Assembly: GCA_951812725.1 (NCBI GenBank)
Contig: OX638330.1
Location: 1,178,001-1,242,000, forward strand
DNA from: an uncultured Caldilineaceae bacterium
Lineage (GTDB): Bacteria > Chloroflexota > Anaerolineae > Caldilineales > Caldilineaceae
DNA length: 64,000 nucleotides
Direction of reading: 5' to 3'
Made by a program: the position numbers and the translations under genes. Shown piece after piece: positions 53,083 to 61,137 of the stretch. Every line of letters starts with the position of its first letter. Position 1 is the stretch's first letter. Below the pieces are notes generated by a model. It had not been told where the DNA came from, made no database searches, and saw only the letters and a list, made by a program, of their open reading frames with translations.

Positions 53083-53240
53083 TGTGGGTTACTCCTGGGA
53101 TACGGGTGTATCTGGTTGTGCGGCTGGAGGGCCGGCGATGGTGAGTGGTTGGTTGGGCCGTGCAGGGAGAGAACACCTGTACGGATTCGTTATTATAACA
53201 CGGTTTTTGGGCGGATTTGGACGAATTTGGGACGGGGATT

Positions 53241-53362
53241 GTCTGAACTGTGATTTGGGGAGATTTTCTTGATGGGCTGTGATAGTCGCGCGGCCAGCGT
53301 TCGAGGGAGAATTGGGGGATTGTCTGGACGGGGATTGATGGGATTACAGGGATTGGCTGTGA
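53241..53362 (+). repeat. Two further GATT-type repeat units
   Basis: Unit 5 (53241-53292) closely matches units 1-4, including GTCTGAACTGTGATTTGGGG and TGATGGGCTGTGAT. Unit 6 (53321-53362) is shorter, with TGTCTGGACGGGGATT and GATTACAGGGATTGGCTGTGA. They lie upstream of the 52057-53082 gene, in the same orientation as units 1-4. Confidence 0.8.
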
Positions 53363-53409
53363 GTGGGAGTGGGGAGATTAAGGTGGGGATTTCATGCCAG
53401 GAGGGACGA

Positions 53410-53436
53410 GGGCAGGCACAAGGCCTGCCCCTACGG
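53410..53436 (+). repeat. Short hairpin repeat, family 2, copy 2
   Basis: GGGCAGGC and GCCTGCCC pair perfectly across ACAAG and are followed by CTACGG. Same plan as 41996-42026. Confidence 0.6.
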
Positions 53437-53489
53437 GGGCGGGGGGGGCACTGCGGTGGATGGAGGACAGTGTCGGGAACAGAGTGAGA

Positions 53490-53574
53490 CGGTGGCGAGA
53501 GATGTTTTTGTAGGGGGGCGTTGCGGGGGCGCAGCCCCTGCACAAGGGAGGGCCGAAGGCCCGACCGCCAAAAT
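53490..53574 (+). repeat. Double-hairpin repeat, copy E
   Basis: Hairpin 1 GGGGC-GCA-GCCCC, hairpin 2 GGGCC-GAA-GGCCC and tail GACCGCCAAAATG, almost identical to copy D. It lies 42 bases from the 3' end of the phosphoesterase gene. Confidence 0.88.
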
Positions 53575-53616
53575 GCACCTGGAAAGAGGAAAGATACAGG
53601 CTGGTTTGGAGCGGGA

Positions 53617-54405
53617 TCAGGACAGGTTGTCGTAGCTATGCACGGTTATTGGATTGGCGTAGAGTTGGCCGCCGCGCAGGGAACAGAGCGTGAAGCCCCA
53701 GCCGTCTTTGGCATTGATCTCGTGTTGGGAGCCCGGGTCGATCATGTAGGCGACGGCAGGCGATGTGATCGAGATTGTTTCGTGAAAGGAGGTGAGGTGC
53801 GGGTAATGGATGTGGCCGCTCAGAATGGCGTGGACATGATGGCCGGCGATTGTTTGCGCCAACGCATCGGGGTTGCGGAGACAGTGTTCGTTGAGCGGCT
53901 CGACAGTGCTGAAAACGGGCGGATGATGGACGGCGATGAGGTTGCCAAGAGGGGCGGGCTGCCGCAGTTCTTCGGCGAGCCAAGCCAATTGGGCCGCATC
54001 AAGGTCGCCATAGACGGCATCCGGCACTTTGCTGTCCAACATTATCACGCGTAGTCCGGCAATCATGGCACTATGGTAGTAGCGCTGGGATTCTTCAGTG
54101 GCTTCTTCCCCGAGGACGACGCGTCGGAATGGGAGGCGCCGATCGTGGTTGCCTAATCCAAGAATGAGGGGCACGTCGAAATCTCGCAGCTCGTCCAGAA
54201 GTGTGTTCAGTCTTTTATACTCCGCGTCGTCGCCGTCGTTAGCCAGATCGCCACTGAGGACGAAAAAGTCTGGGTTGATGGTCATGTTGCGGATTATTCT
54301 GATTACGTTGCGCAGCTTTTCACCCGGTCGCTGGTCTTTGAGAAGGTCATCTGGCTCCGGCAAGATATGCAAGTCGGACAGGTGCACAAAGGTTAGGTCG
54401 GTCAT
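53617..54405 (-). CDS. Calcineurin-like metallophosphoesterase (CpdA-like)
   Basis: 262 residues; ATG 54405 is chosen because the family begins at this point with FVHLSDLHI. The metal motifs are all there: DLH at 10-12 region, GDLANDGDDAEY, GNHDRR, AVHHPPVF and GHIHYPH. This set is typical of class III cyclic nucleotide phosphodiesterases and related enzymes. The substrate may be cAMP or another phosphodiester. The gene faces away from ettA. Confidence 0.9.
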   Translation of the reverse strand: MTDLTFVHLSDLHILPEPDDLLKDQRPGEKLRNVIRIIRNMTINPDFFVLSGDLANDGDDAEYKRLNTLLDELRDFDVPLILGLGNHDRRLPFRRVVLGEEATEESQRYYHSAMIAGLRVIMLDSKVPDAVYGDLDAAQLAWLAEELRQPAPLGNLIAVHHPPVFSTVEPLNEHCLRNPDALAQTIAGHHVHAILSGHIHYPHLTSFHETISITSPAVAYMIDPGSQHEINAKDGWGFTLCSLRGGQLYANPITVHSYDNLS

Positions 54406-54562
54406 GATGGTTGCGCCCTTCCAGTTGGGGTTATATAGTGTGGGGTCATATAGAGGCTGGGCGACGTGATACGGTGCCGGCCAGGGCCAAAAGGGTCCTG
54501 CGAAGTCCAATGATAGCCTCAAAGGCGCTGGTCTACAAACGAAAGTCAGGAACAGAGTTCAA

Positions 54563-56242
54563 ATGAGTGACAAAGTTATCTATTCAATGGTTGGCGTCGG
54601 CAGGAGTTATGCTCCGAACATGCGGGTGTTGCGAGACATCAGTCTGGGGTTTTTCCTGGGGGCCAAGATAGGCGTGCTGGGTCTGAACGGGGCGGGTAAG
54701 TCCACGCTGCTGCGCATAATGGCTGGCGAAGAGAGTCAATATGACGGCGAGACTATCCTGGCGGAGGGATACACGCGGGGGTTTTTGCCGCAGGAACCGG
54801 TACTCGATGCGTCCAAGACGGTGCGTGACATAGTCGAAGAGGGTGCGCAGGAAGCGGTGGACGCGTTGGCCGAGTTTGACGCCATCAATGCGCGGTTCAA
54901 TGAGGACCTTTCGGCGGAAGAGATGGACGAGTTGATCGAGCGGCAGGGGGTGGTACAGGACAGGCTGGATGCGCTGGATGCGTGGGACCTTGACAGCAGG
55001 CTGGAACTGGCGATGGACGCGCTGCGGTGCCCGCCGAGTGACACGCCGGTGGCGGTCCTGTCCGGCGGCGAGCTGCGGCGGGTGGCTCTGACGCGGCTGC
55101 TGCTGAAAAAGCCGGACATTCTGCTGCTGGATGAGCCGACAAATCACCTGGACGCGCAGTCGGTTGCGTGGCTTGAGCGGCACCTGCAGGAGTACGAGGG
55201 TACAGTGATTGCGGTGACACATGACCGGTATTTTCTTGACAACGTGGCGGGCTGGATCCTGGAGCTGGATCGGGGTCACGGCATTCCGTGGCGGGGCAAT
55301 TATTCGGGCTGGCTGGAGCAGAAGCAACAGCGGCTGGCGCAGGAGGAGAAGCAGGAAGGGGCCCGCCAGAAGACGCTGCAAAGGGAGCTGGAGTGGCTGC
55401 ACATGTCGCCCAAGGCGCAGCAGACAAAACGCAAAGCCCGCGTTAACGCGTATAACGATCTGCTCAGCCAGGAGTTTGAGAGAGCGCGGGAGGAAAGGGA
55501 GATTTACATCCCGCCCGGGCCACGCCTGGGGGAGGTGGTGATCAGGACGGAGGCGCTGGCAAAGGGATTTGGCGAGAATCTGCTGTTCGAGGATCTGACG
55601 CTCGACATTCCGCCGGGCGCGATCGTGGGCATCATTGGGGCCAACGGCGCGGGCAAGACTACATTCTTCCGGCTCATTACGGGGGAGGAAAGGGCGGATA
55701 GCGGCGATGTGGAGCTGGGCGGGACGGTGTCGCTGGCCTATGTAGGCCAGAGCAGAGAGAGTCTTGATGCGGAGAAGAGTGTTTGGGAGGAGATTAGCGA
55801 CGGGAATGAGCTGCTGAGGTTGGGCGAGCAGAATGTAAATAGTCGCGCTTATGTGGCCCGATTCACTTTCAGCGGGCAGGATCAACAGAAGAAGGTGGGC
55901 GCGCTATCGGGTGGGGAGCGCAATCGCGTCCATCTGGCCAAGCTGCTCAAGAGCGGCGCCAACGTTATTTTGCTGGATGAGCCGAGCAACGACCTTGACG
56001 TTAACACGCTGCGGGCGTTGGAGGATGCGTTGGAAACTTTCGCGGGGACGGCGATGGTTATATCGCATGATCGCTGGTTTCTGGACCGCGTTGCCACGCA
56101 TATTCTGGCCTTTGAAGGGGACAGCAACGTTTTCTGGTTTCCTGGCAATTACAGCGAATATGAAGAGGACAGGCAGTCTCGTCTGGGCGCGGCGGCGGCG
56201 CGGCCGCATCGAATCACCTATCGGAAGCTGAGCCGCGCGTGA
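54563..56242 (+). CDS. ettA: ABC-F ATPase EttA, translational throttle
   Basis: 559 residues; AGGAA upstream of ATG. Two ATP-binding cassettes have Walker A motifs at 40-48 (GLNGAGKST) and about 358-366 (GANGAGKTT), signatures LSGGE at about 166 and 449, and D-loops with LDEPTNHLD and LDEPSNDLD. The arm in the first cassette and the inter-domain linker (SPKAQQTKRKARVNAYN) match EttA. It binds the ribosomal E site and gates the first elongation steps in response to the ADP/ATP ratio. No membrane partner, as expected. Ends nine bases before a converging gene. Confidence 0.95.
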   Translation: MSDKVIYSMVGVGRSYAPNMRVLRDISLGFFLGAKIGVLGLNGAGKSTLLRIMAGEESQYDGETILAEGYTRGFLPQEPVLDASKTVRDIVEEGAQEAVDALAEFDAINARFNEDLSAEEMDELIERQGVVQDRLDALDAWDLDSRLELAMDALRCPPSDTPVAVLSGGELRRVALTRLLLKKPDILLLDEPTNHLDAQSVAWLERHLQEYEGTVIAVTHDRYFLDNVAGWILELDRGHGIPWRGNYSGWLEQKQQRLAQEEKQEGARQKTLQRELEWLHMSPKAQQTKRKARVNAYNDLLSQEFERAREEREIYIPPGPRLGEVVIRTEALAKGFGENLLFEDLTLDIPPGAIVGIIGANGAGKTTFFRLITGEERADSGDVELGGTVSLAYVGQSRESLDAEKSVWEEISDGNELLRLGEQNVNSRAYVARFTFSGQDQQKKVGALSGGERNRVHLAKLLKSGANVILLDEPSNDLDVNTLRALEDALETFAGTAMVISHDRWFLDRVATHILAFEGDSNVFWFPGNYSEYEEDRQSRLGAAAARPHRITYRKLSRA

Positions 56243-56251
56243 GAGGCGGCG

Positions 56252-58156
56252 CTATAGCTGGCCTGCCAACTCTTGCGCTTGCTCCCGCAGGCGTTCTCTC
56301 TGCACACGCGACGCGGGGCAGCCGAGAGTCTGGGCGATCTGCTGCGCGTCGAGCGCGGCCAGTTGCGAGAAGGTAGTAATTCCGGCTTCCTGTAACCGTT
56401 CGGAGAAGACAGAACCGATGCCCACGATGCGGGTGAGATCGTCGGGCGGATCCTGAGAGGTGGCATCCGCGGGCAGAGAATCGATATCCTCCTGCGCCGG
56501 GGTTGTGGGCGGCCCTGGCCCTTCCTCACTAACCGTAGCGTCTTCGTCAGGGGACTCGCCCGACTCTGCCGGTGATCCAGCAGGACCGGGCATGTCTTCG
56601 ATGGGCGCGTCGGAGGCGGTGTCGGATGCTTCATCGCTGTCAGGGGCAGTGAAATCACCTTGTGGCTCGGGGGCGTCCGAGCCTCCTGTAGGTACGCCAT
56701 TTGAAAGGCGGCCGGAACGGCGGGCCACGTGCACAATCACAGCGCCGGTGCCGGTCGAGCCGACGAGCAGGGCTACAAAAAAGCCCAGACAGGGGAAGAT
56801 CGCCCAAGCGAATGTTGTTACGCCGGTGATGACCAGCGAACTGAGCCCGACTGAAACGAGCGGATTCCAAGAGAGGCGGTCCTGCCCGGCCAGAAGCTCA
56901 TCCAGGCGACGACCCAGAAAGTAGCAGGTGGCAGTCCACCCGCATAGGAGCACGAGGGCGAGCAGGGCCAAGATAGGCAATGCCAGCAGAGCAAAGCAGA
57001 TGGTAATGGTCAGGATGGCAACGAGAATTGCTGATCCCATGACCGCGATCGCGCCGGTGGCGAAACTGAGAGCGGGCTCTTTTTCGGCGGTCTTTGAGAC
57101 TGCTCTCACCTGTTTGGGCAGCAACCAGCCGAAGAGCAGGACAAGCCCGGTGATCAGTAGGGTCCACAGGAAGGCCTGAACCAGCTTTCCGAGGAAGACA
57201 AGGAACCAGGGTGTCCGAGTGGAAGCCGCACGGGCACGCGCTGCGGCTGCTGCTTCAAGCGCCGTTTCGCGTTGTAGCTCGGCCTGCTCGCGCGCCGCTT
57301 CTGCCAGCTCCTCCGCCGCTTCCTCTGCTGCTTCTGCCGCGTCCTCTGCCGCTTCTGCCAGCTCCTCCGCCGCGTCCTCTGCGGCTTCTGCCGCCTCTTC
57401 CGCTGCTTCTTCCGCTGCTTCTGCTGCGTCCTCTGCGGCTTCTGCCGCCTCCTCTGCTGCCTCCTCAGCTGCTTCTGCCAGCTCCTCCGCCACTTCTGCC
57501 AGCTCCGCCACTGCACTTTGATGCCGTCTGGAGCTGGCCCGAACCCGCTCGCCCAGCCCGCCTGCATCGACGACAGGGGGGACCGGTGGATCGGGCTGCT
57601 TGGGTGGGTCGGTGAAGGCGAGTGGTGCTGGCGCCGCTGAATAGAGATCAGGTTGCGCCACGCCGTTCGTGTAGATGCGCCAGCTTGTGCCGCCGGCTAC
57701 GTGCGCGTCCGGATCTTGCTCTATCCGCCCGCCGACAACTCTGACATTTCCGCCGACGCGTGCGTGTCCGGCCAAATCAACGTCGCCGCCTATGACAGCA
57801 ACATTGCCCCCGATCTCCGAGGAATCCTCTACATCCGCATCGCCGCCGACTACACTGACATCGCCGCCGACCTGAGCGTGCCCTGTCAGGACAGCGTCTC
57901 CGCCTATAACAACAAGATTGCCGCCGATCCGCCCTTCCAAAGTCAGATCGTCGCCTACGACAAGCAGATTTCCGCTGACGTATTCGTCCTGCTCAATCTG
58001 TACGTCTCCGCCGAGGATGGCGATATTAGCGCGGATTTGCCTGCTACTGGAGGCGGTTTTTCCCTGTCTGAATGGCGTGAAAAGGTAGATCAGGGCTATT
58101 ATGGCAATGACGAAAGCGAAGACTGTCCAGCATCCTGTCTTGCGCACAGACCTCAT
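56252..58156 (-). CDS. Bactofilin-like membrane protein with Ala/Glu coiled repeat and HhH tail
   Basis: 634 residues; GAGAGGA seven bases before ATG. After an N-terminal helix (about 10-27) there is a right-handed beta-solenoid with repeated GGNLVVIGGD, GGDVSVVGGD, GGNVAVIGGD and GGNVRVVGG turns (about 60-150), as in polymer-forming bactofilins. A low-complexity Ala/Glu run of EEAAEEAAEAAEDAAE type fills about 215-290. Three to four helices follow (330-475), then an acidic linker, and a C-terminal helix-hairpin-helix domain (ILRI-like IVGIGSVFSERLQEAGITT; about 570-634). The combination is rare. It may scaffold the envelope from a membrane base. Function unknown. Confidence 0.8.
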   Translation of the reverse strand: MRSVRKTGCWTVFAFVIAIIALIYLFTPFRQGKTASSSRQIRANIAILGGDVQIEQDEYVSGNLLVVGDDLTLEGRIGGNLVVIGGDAVLTGHAQVGGDVSVVGGDADVEDSSEIGGNVAVIGGDVDLAGHARVGGNVRVVGGRIEQDPDAHVAGGTSWRIYTNGVAQPDLYSAAPAPLAFTDPPKQPDPPVPPVVDAGGLGERVRASSRRHQSAVAELAEVAEELAEAAEEAAEEAAEAAEDAAEAAEEAAEEAAEAAEDAAEELAEAAEDAAEAAEEAAEELAEAAREQAELQRETALEAAAAARARAASTRTPWFLVFLGKLVQAFLWTLLITGLVLLFGWLLPKQVRAVSKTAEKEPALSFATGAIAVMGSAILVAILTITICFALLALPILALLALVLLCGWTATCYFLGRRLDELLAGQDRLSWNPLVSVGLSSLVITGVTTFAWAIFPCLGFFVALLVGSTGTGAVIVHVARRSGRLSNGVPTGGSDAPEPQGDFTAPDSDEASDTASDAPIEDMPGPAGSPAESGESPDEDATVSEEGPGPPTTPAQEDIDSLPADATSQDPPDDLTRIVGIGSVFSERLQEAGITTFSQLAALDAQQIAQTLGCPASRVQRERLREQAQELAGQL

Positions 58157-58326
58157 CTGATAGTCCTCTCGGCCTCAAGAGATACAGCAGTTTTCCAGCC
58201 AATGCTTGCACGATCCTGTTTTTGGACTGAATCAATATTCATGGGCAAGCGACTCGACAGGGTGCTGGTGGTTCGACATTGCTGACAATTGGAGATCCTC
58301 ACGACGCCCTCTTCCTCCAGATTCCC

Positions 58327-58920
58327 TTACAACCGAGACCGGACCGGTTGGGTGCTGCGCTGGATGAAGATGCACCATACAGCCAAGGCCCCAACAACGA
58401 TGACCAAGTAGACAGAGGCTATGCCCAAGGTTGTTGAGGTAGACGCAGATTCCAGGATGACCTCCCATAGCGACTGCCCCACCACGCCTGCAACTGCCCA
58501 TGCTTCGGCCAGGAACTGGCCTGTTGCCGCGAAGCTGCCCAAATTGGTATAGATTAAGGCGCCGACCAGCGAGCATGCACCAACCAGGCCAAGTGCCCAG
58601 ACGAGCACGGTCAGCACGGTCAGCACCAAGCCGACCTGTAAGTTACGCTGTCGTTCCTGGCGGGCAATCCGCGCGGCCACCTGATGGGAGAAGTTCGGCG
58701 CCAACTCCGGCACAGGCGCGGCATGCAGCCTCTGATCGATAGCCTGCCACAGCAGCGACTGTGTGCGGCACTGGTTACACTGTTCCAGATGCCTATCGAG
58801 CCGCACCTTTTCCTGTTGGTCCAACATCCCATCCAATTTCAGCGAGATCAACATCAGATAGTCGCTGTGGTCCGGGGACTCGAAAGGTGACGAAGGTACT
58901 TTGGTAAGTTTGTCCGCCAT
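58327..58920 (-). CDS. Anti-sigma factor with ZAS zinc motif
   Basis: 197 residues. ATG 58920 is five bases after AGGAGG; an immediately preceding ATG is too close. The zinc motif is His44-x3-Cys48-x2-Cys51 (HLEQCNQC). Three hydrophobic helices follow at about 95-125, 140-160 and 168-188. It is the partner of the ECF sigma gene 17 bases upstream on the same strand and holds it at the membrane until a signal frees it. Confidence 0.9.
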   Translation of the reverse strand: MADKLTKVPSSPFESPDHSDYLMLISLKLDGMLDQQEKVRLDRHLEQCNQCRTQSLLWQAIDQRLHAAPVPELAPNFSHQVAARIARQERQRNLQVGLVLTVLTVLVWALGLVGACSLVGALIYTNLGSFAATGQFLAEAWAVAGVVGQSLWEVILESASTSTTLGIASVYLVIVVGALAVWCIFIQRSTQPVRSRL

Positions 58921-58937
58921 CATTTCCTCCTGAACTG

Positions 58938-59675
58938 CTACGATCCGGCGCCACTGGTGAGGGCCCAGTGCAAGGGAATGGCTTGCGCCGTCCATCTATC
59001 CTCGTGGTCTGCAGTCTTTGCCGACGAATCGAACTTTGCGGCCGGCTGGTCTGGTCTGTCGTTGCTTCTTGTGGTGGCTTGCGCTGTAAGTTGGGCAGAA
59101 GCCGAGTTTGTTTCCGCTGGATGCGGTTGTTGGGCGGCCTCGTATATTGATGCGAGTTTCTTGCGGGCACGGAATAGCCGGCTTTTGACGGCCGGCACGG
59201 AGATATCCATTACGTCTGCGATTTCCTGGTAGGTGCAATCATTCCAATAGCGCAGGACCAAGGGTGTGCGATAGTCGGGCTCGAGCTGACTGACCAGGGC
59301 CTGCATCTCTTCTGCCTGTTCAGCTGCCAGTGTCTCCTGCTCGGGCCCGGCGGCATCGCTCTGGAGAGTGAAGACGACGGGCGATTCGTCGAGCCCGACA
59401 AACTGGACGCGGCGTTTGCGCAGCCTGTCGATACAGTGGTAGTTGGCGATTGAAAAAAGCCAGGTACTGAACTTGCGTTTGGGATCGTACTGTTCCAGCC
59501 GGGAATAGGCGCGCAGGAAGGTTTCCTGAGCGGCGTCTTCGGCCTCAGTTGCGTCGCCGAGCATACGATAGGTTAAGGCAAAGACCGGTCTTTGATAGGT
59601 TTCTATCAGGAGGCCAAAAGCGGCTTGTTCACCGGCTCTGGCGCGATCCAACCAGTCTTGTTCCTGTTCATTCAT
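58938..59675 (-). CDS. ECF-family RNA polymerase sigma factor
   Basis: 245 residues. Region 2 has DAAQETFLRAYSRLEQYDP with FSTWLFSIANYHCIDRLRKR; region 4 has YWNDCTYQEIADVMDISVPAVKSRLFRARKKL. The protein has about 60 more residues after region 4 than minimal ECF factors. It recruits polymerase to a small regulon, probably of envelope functions given its neighbours. The adjacent anti-sigma gene is transcribed with it. Confidence 0.93.
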   Translation of the reverse strand: MNEQEQDWLDRARAGEQAAFGLLIETYQRPVFALTYRMLGDATEAEDAAQETFLRAYSRLEQYDPKRKFSTWLFSIANYHCIDRLRKRRVQFVGLDESPVVFTLQSDAAGPEQETLAAEQAEEMQALVSQLEPDYRTPLVLRYWNDCTYQEIADVMDISVPAVKSRLFRARKKLASIYEAAQQPHPAETNSASAQLTAQATTRSNDRPDQPAAKFDSSAKTADHEDRWTAQAIPLHWALTSGAGS

Positions 59676-59744
59676 TCGTCAGTACCTTTGCACGCTTATT
59701 GTCTACTACGCACTATGCTGTGTAAAGTTTCGCGGGGCTTTGGT

Positions 59745-59774
59745 TTGTCGTGCCAATTGGTCTGGGTATATAAT
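59745..59774 (+). promoter_or_regulatory. Promoter upstream of the chelatase gene
   Basis: TTGTCG and a perfect TATAAT (59769-59774) are 18 bases apart on the plus strand. The start would be near 59781, about 230 bases before the chelatase ATG. No other gene lies in 59676-60011. Confidence 0.6.
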
Positions 59775-60011
59775 GTATCGGATTACCGGCGCTGCTACCT
59801 GCCATTGTCCTGACCGGAGGCTGACCAATTCCTGCCTGGCTAGATTCTGCCTCTGGCAGGTGTGCTGCCCAACGGTTGGCGAAGGCAAGGGCTGCAGTGC
59901 CACAGAATCGGCAATTCAGCCGGGATTTCAGATGGCGAGCGGGATGTCGGTCGGGGACAAGCACGAAGTCATCTCGTCTGCCGGCTGAAACCTTGAAAGG
60001 AACGGACTACG

Positions 60012-61130
60012 ATGCAAGTTATTTATCCATTCACCGCGATTGTGGGCCAGGAGCGCATGAAGAGAGCGCTCATTCTGAACGCAGTTCATCCGCTGATTGG
60101 CGGAGTACTGATCAGGGGTGAACGCGGCACGGCCAAGTCGACTGCCGCCCGGGGTCTGGCAGCCCTGTTGCCGGCGATAGATGCGGTGGATGGATGCCCC
60201 TTTGCCTGCTACCCGGATAACACGCTGGGCCTGTGCCACGTTTGCGAAGCAGGCGCGCGCAACGGCGAGTTAACGGGCGGCCAGCGGATCACGCCATTCA
60301 TTGATTTGCCGGTGAGCGCAACCGAAGACCGGGTGGTTGGCACGCTCGACATTGAGAAGGCGATTCGCCAGGGAGAGCGGCACTTTGAGCCGGGTATTCT
60401 GGCGGCGGCCAACCGGGGAATCCTGTATGTGGACGAGGTCAACCTGCTTGACGACCACGTAGTGGATCTGCTGCTGGACAGTGCGGCGATGGGCGTAAAT
60501 GTTGTTGAGCGTGAAGGTATAAGTGTTCAGCACCCCGCTCGATTTGTGCTGGTCGGTTCCATGAATCCTGAAGAGGGTGACCTGCGACCGCAGCTGCTGG
60601 ACCGTTTTGCCCACGCGGTGGATGTTGTCGGCATCGACGAGCCGCGGGCGCGGGTGGAGATACTGCGGCGGCGGACGCGTTTCGAAGCGGACGCGGACCG
60701 CTTCCGGGACGATTTTTCCGAGGAAGCAACGAGCCTGGGGGAACGGATCATACAGGCCCGGCGCCACTATAACAATGTGGGTTACACGGACAAAGACCTA
60801 TATACAATCGCCGCGCTGACGAGCAGTTTCAATGTGGACGGTCACCGGGCGGACCTTGTTATACTCAATACTGCGCGTGCACAGGCCGCATTTGATGGAC
60901 GTGACTCGATTACTGACAGGGACATACTACTGTCGGCGGAACTGGCGCTTCCACACCGCATGAAGAAGCAGCCCTTCCAGGACACGGCCCTACAGCCGGA
61001 GCAGCTTGAGGCGAATATGCGCCAGGCGCGCGCCGAGGCCGAGGAAAATGAAGAGTCGATGGAAGAGGCGGACGGCGATGCGGCATCAACGGAAAAAAAA
61101 GTGACGAGGGTGATGACTCAGAGGAGCTAG
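60012..61130 (+). CDS. Magnesium/cobalt chelatase AAA+ subunit (ChlI-like), zero-frame product
   Basis: 372 residues; AAAGGA upstream of ATG. Walker A is GERGTAKST at 36-44, Walker B ILYVDEVNLL at about 138-147, sensor 1 in VGSMNPEEGDLRPQLLDRF, and ChlI-type inserts FIDLPVSATEDRVVGTLDIEKA. The last residues (after EKK at the A8 run) are KVTRVMTQRS then stop, which look like out-of-frame coding. The next frame (-1) continues into an acidic linker and a vWA domain. The zero-frame product alone would be a ChlI-like ring ATPase; the -1 product would be a 686-residue ChlD-like fusion. Substrate metal (Mg or Co) is not decided by sequence, and no other chlorophyll or cobalamin gene is in the window. 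Confidence 0.9.
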   Translation: MQVIYPFTAIVGQERMKRALILNAVHPLIGGVLIRGERGTAKSTAARGLAALLPAIDAVDGCPFACYPDNTLGLCHVCEAGARNGELTGGQRITPFIDLPVSATEDRVVGTLDIEKAIRQGERHFEPGILAAANRGILYVDEVNLLDDHVVDLLLDSAAMGVNVVEREGISVQHPARFVLVGSMNPEEGDLRPQLLDRFAHAVDVVGIDEPRARVEILRRRTRFEADADRFRDDFSEEATSLGERIIQARRHYNNVGYTDKDLYTIAALTSSFNVDGHRADLVILNTARAQAAFDGRDSITDRDILLSAELALPHRMKKQPFQDTALQPEQLEANMRQARAEAEENEESMEEADGDAASTEKKVTRVMTQRS

Positions 61131-61137
61131 ATTCCTC
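61093..61137 (+). promoter_or_regulatory. Candidate -1 frameshift site in the chelatase gene
   Basis: Eight A bases (61093-61100) allow simultaneous slippage of two AAA codons by one base, from GAA AAA AAA GTG to GGA AAA AAA AGT. A hairpin GAGGA-GCTAGAT-TCCTC (61121-61137) begins 20 bases after the run and overlaps the zero-frame stop. Programmed -1 shifting is known in chlD-type genes. An assembly error or a true mutation in the A-run is the alternative. Confidence 0.6.

Noticed and set aside
52513-53253. 246-codon Gly/Val-rich frame on the plus strand
   Set aside because: Antisense to the Cys/His-motif gene, low complexity and without a ribosome site.
54584-55885. 433-codon open frame on the minus strand
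   Set aside because: Antisense to ettA; rich in Gln/Arg/Pro shadows.
57219-57521. Ala/Ser-rich open frame on the plus strand
   Set aside because: Mirror of the Ala/Glu repeat in the bactofilin-like protein.
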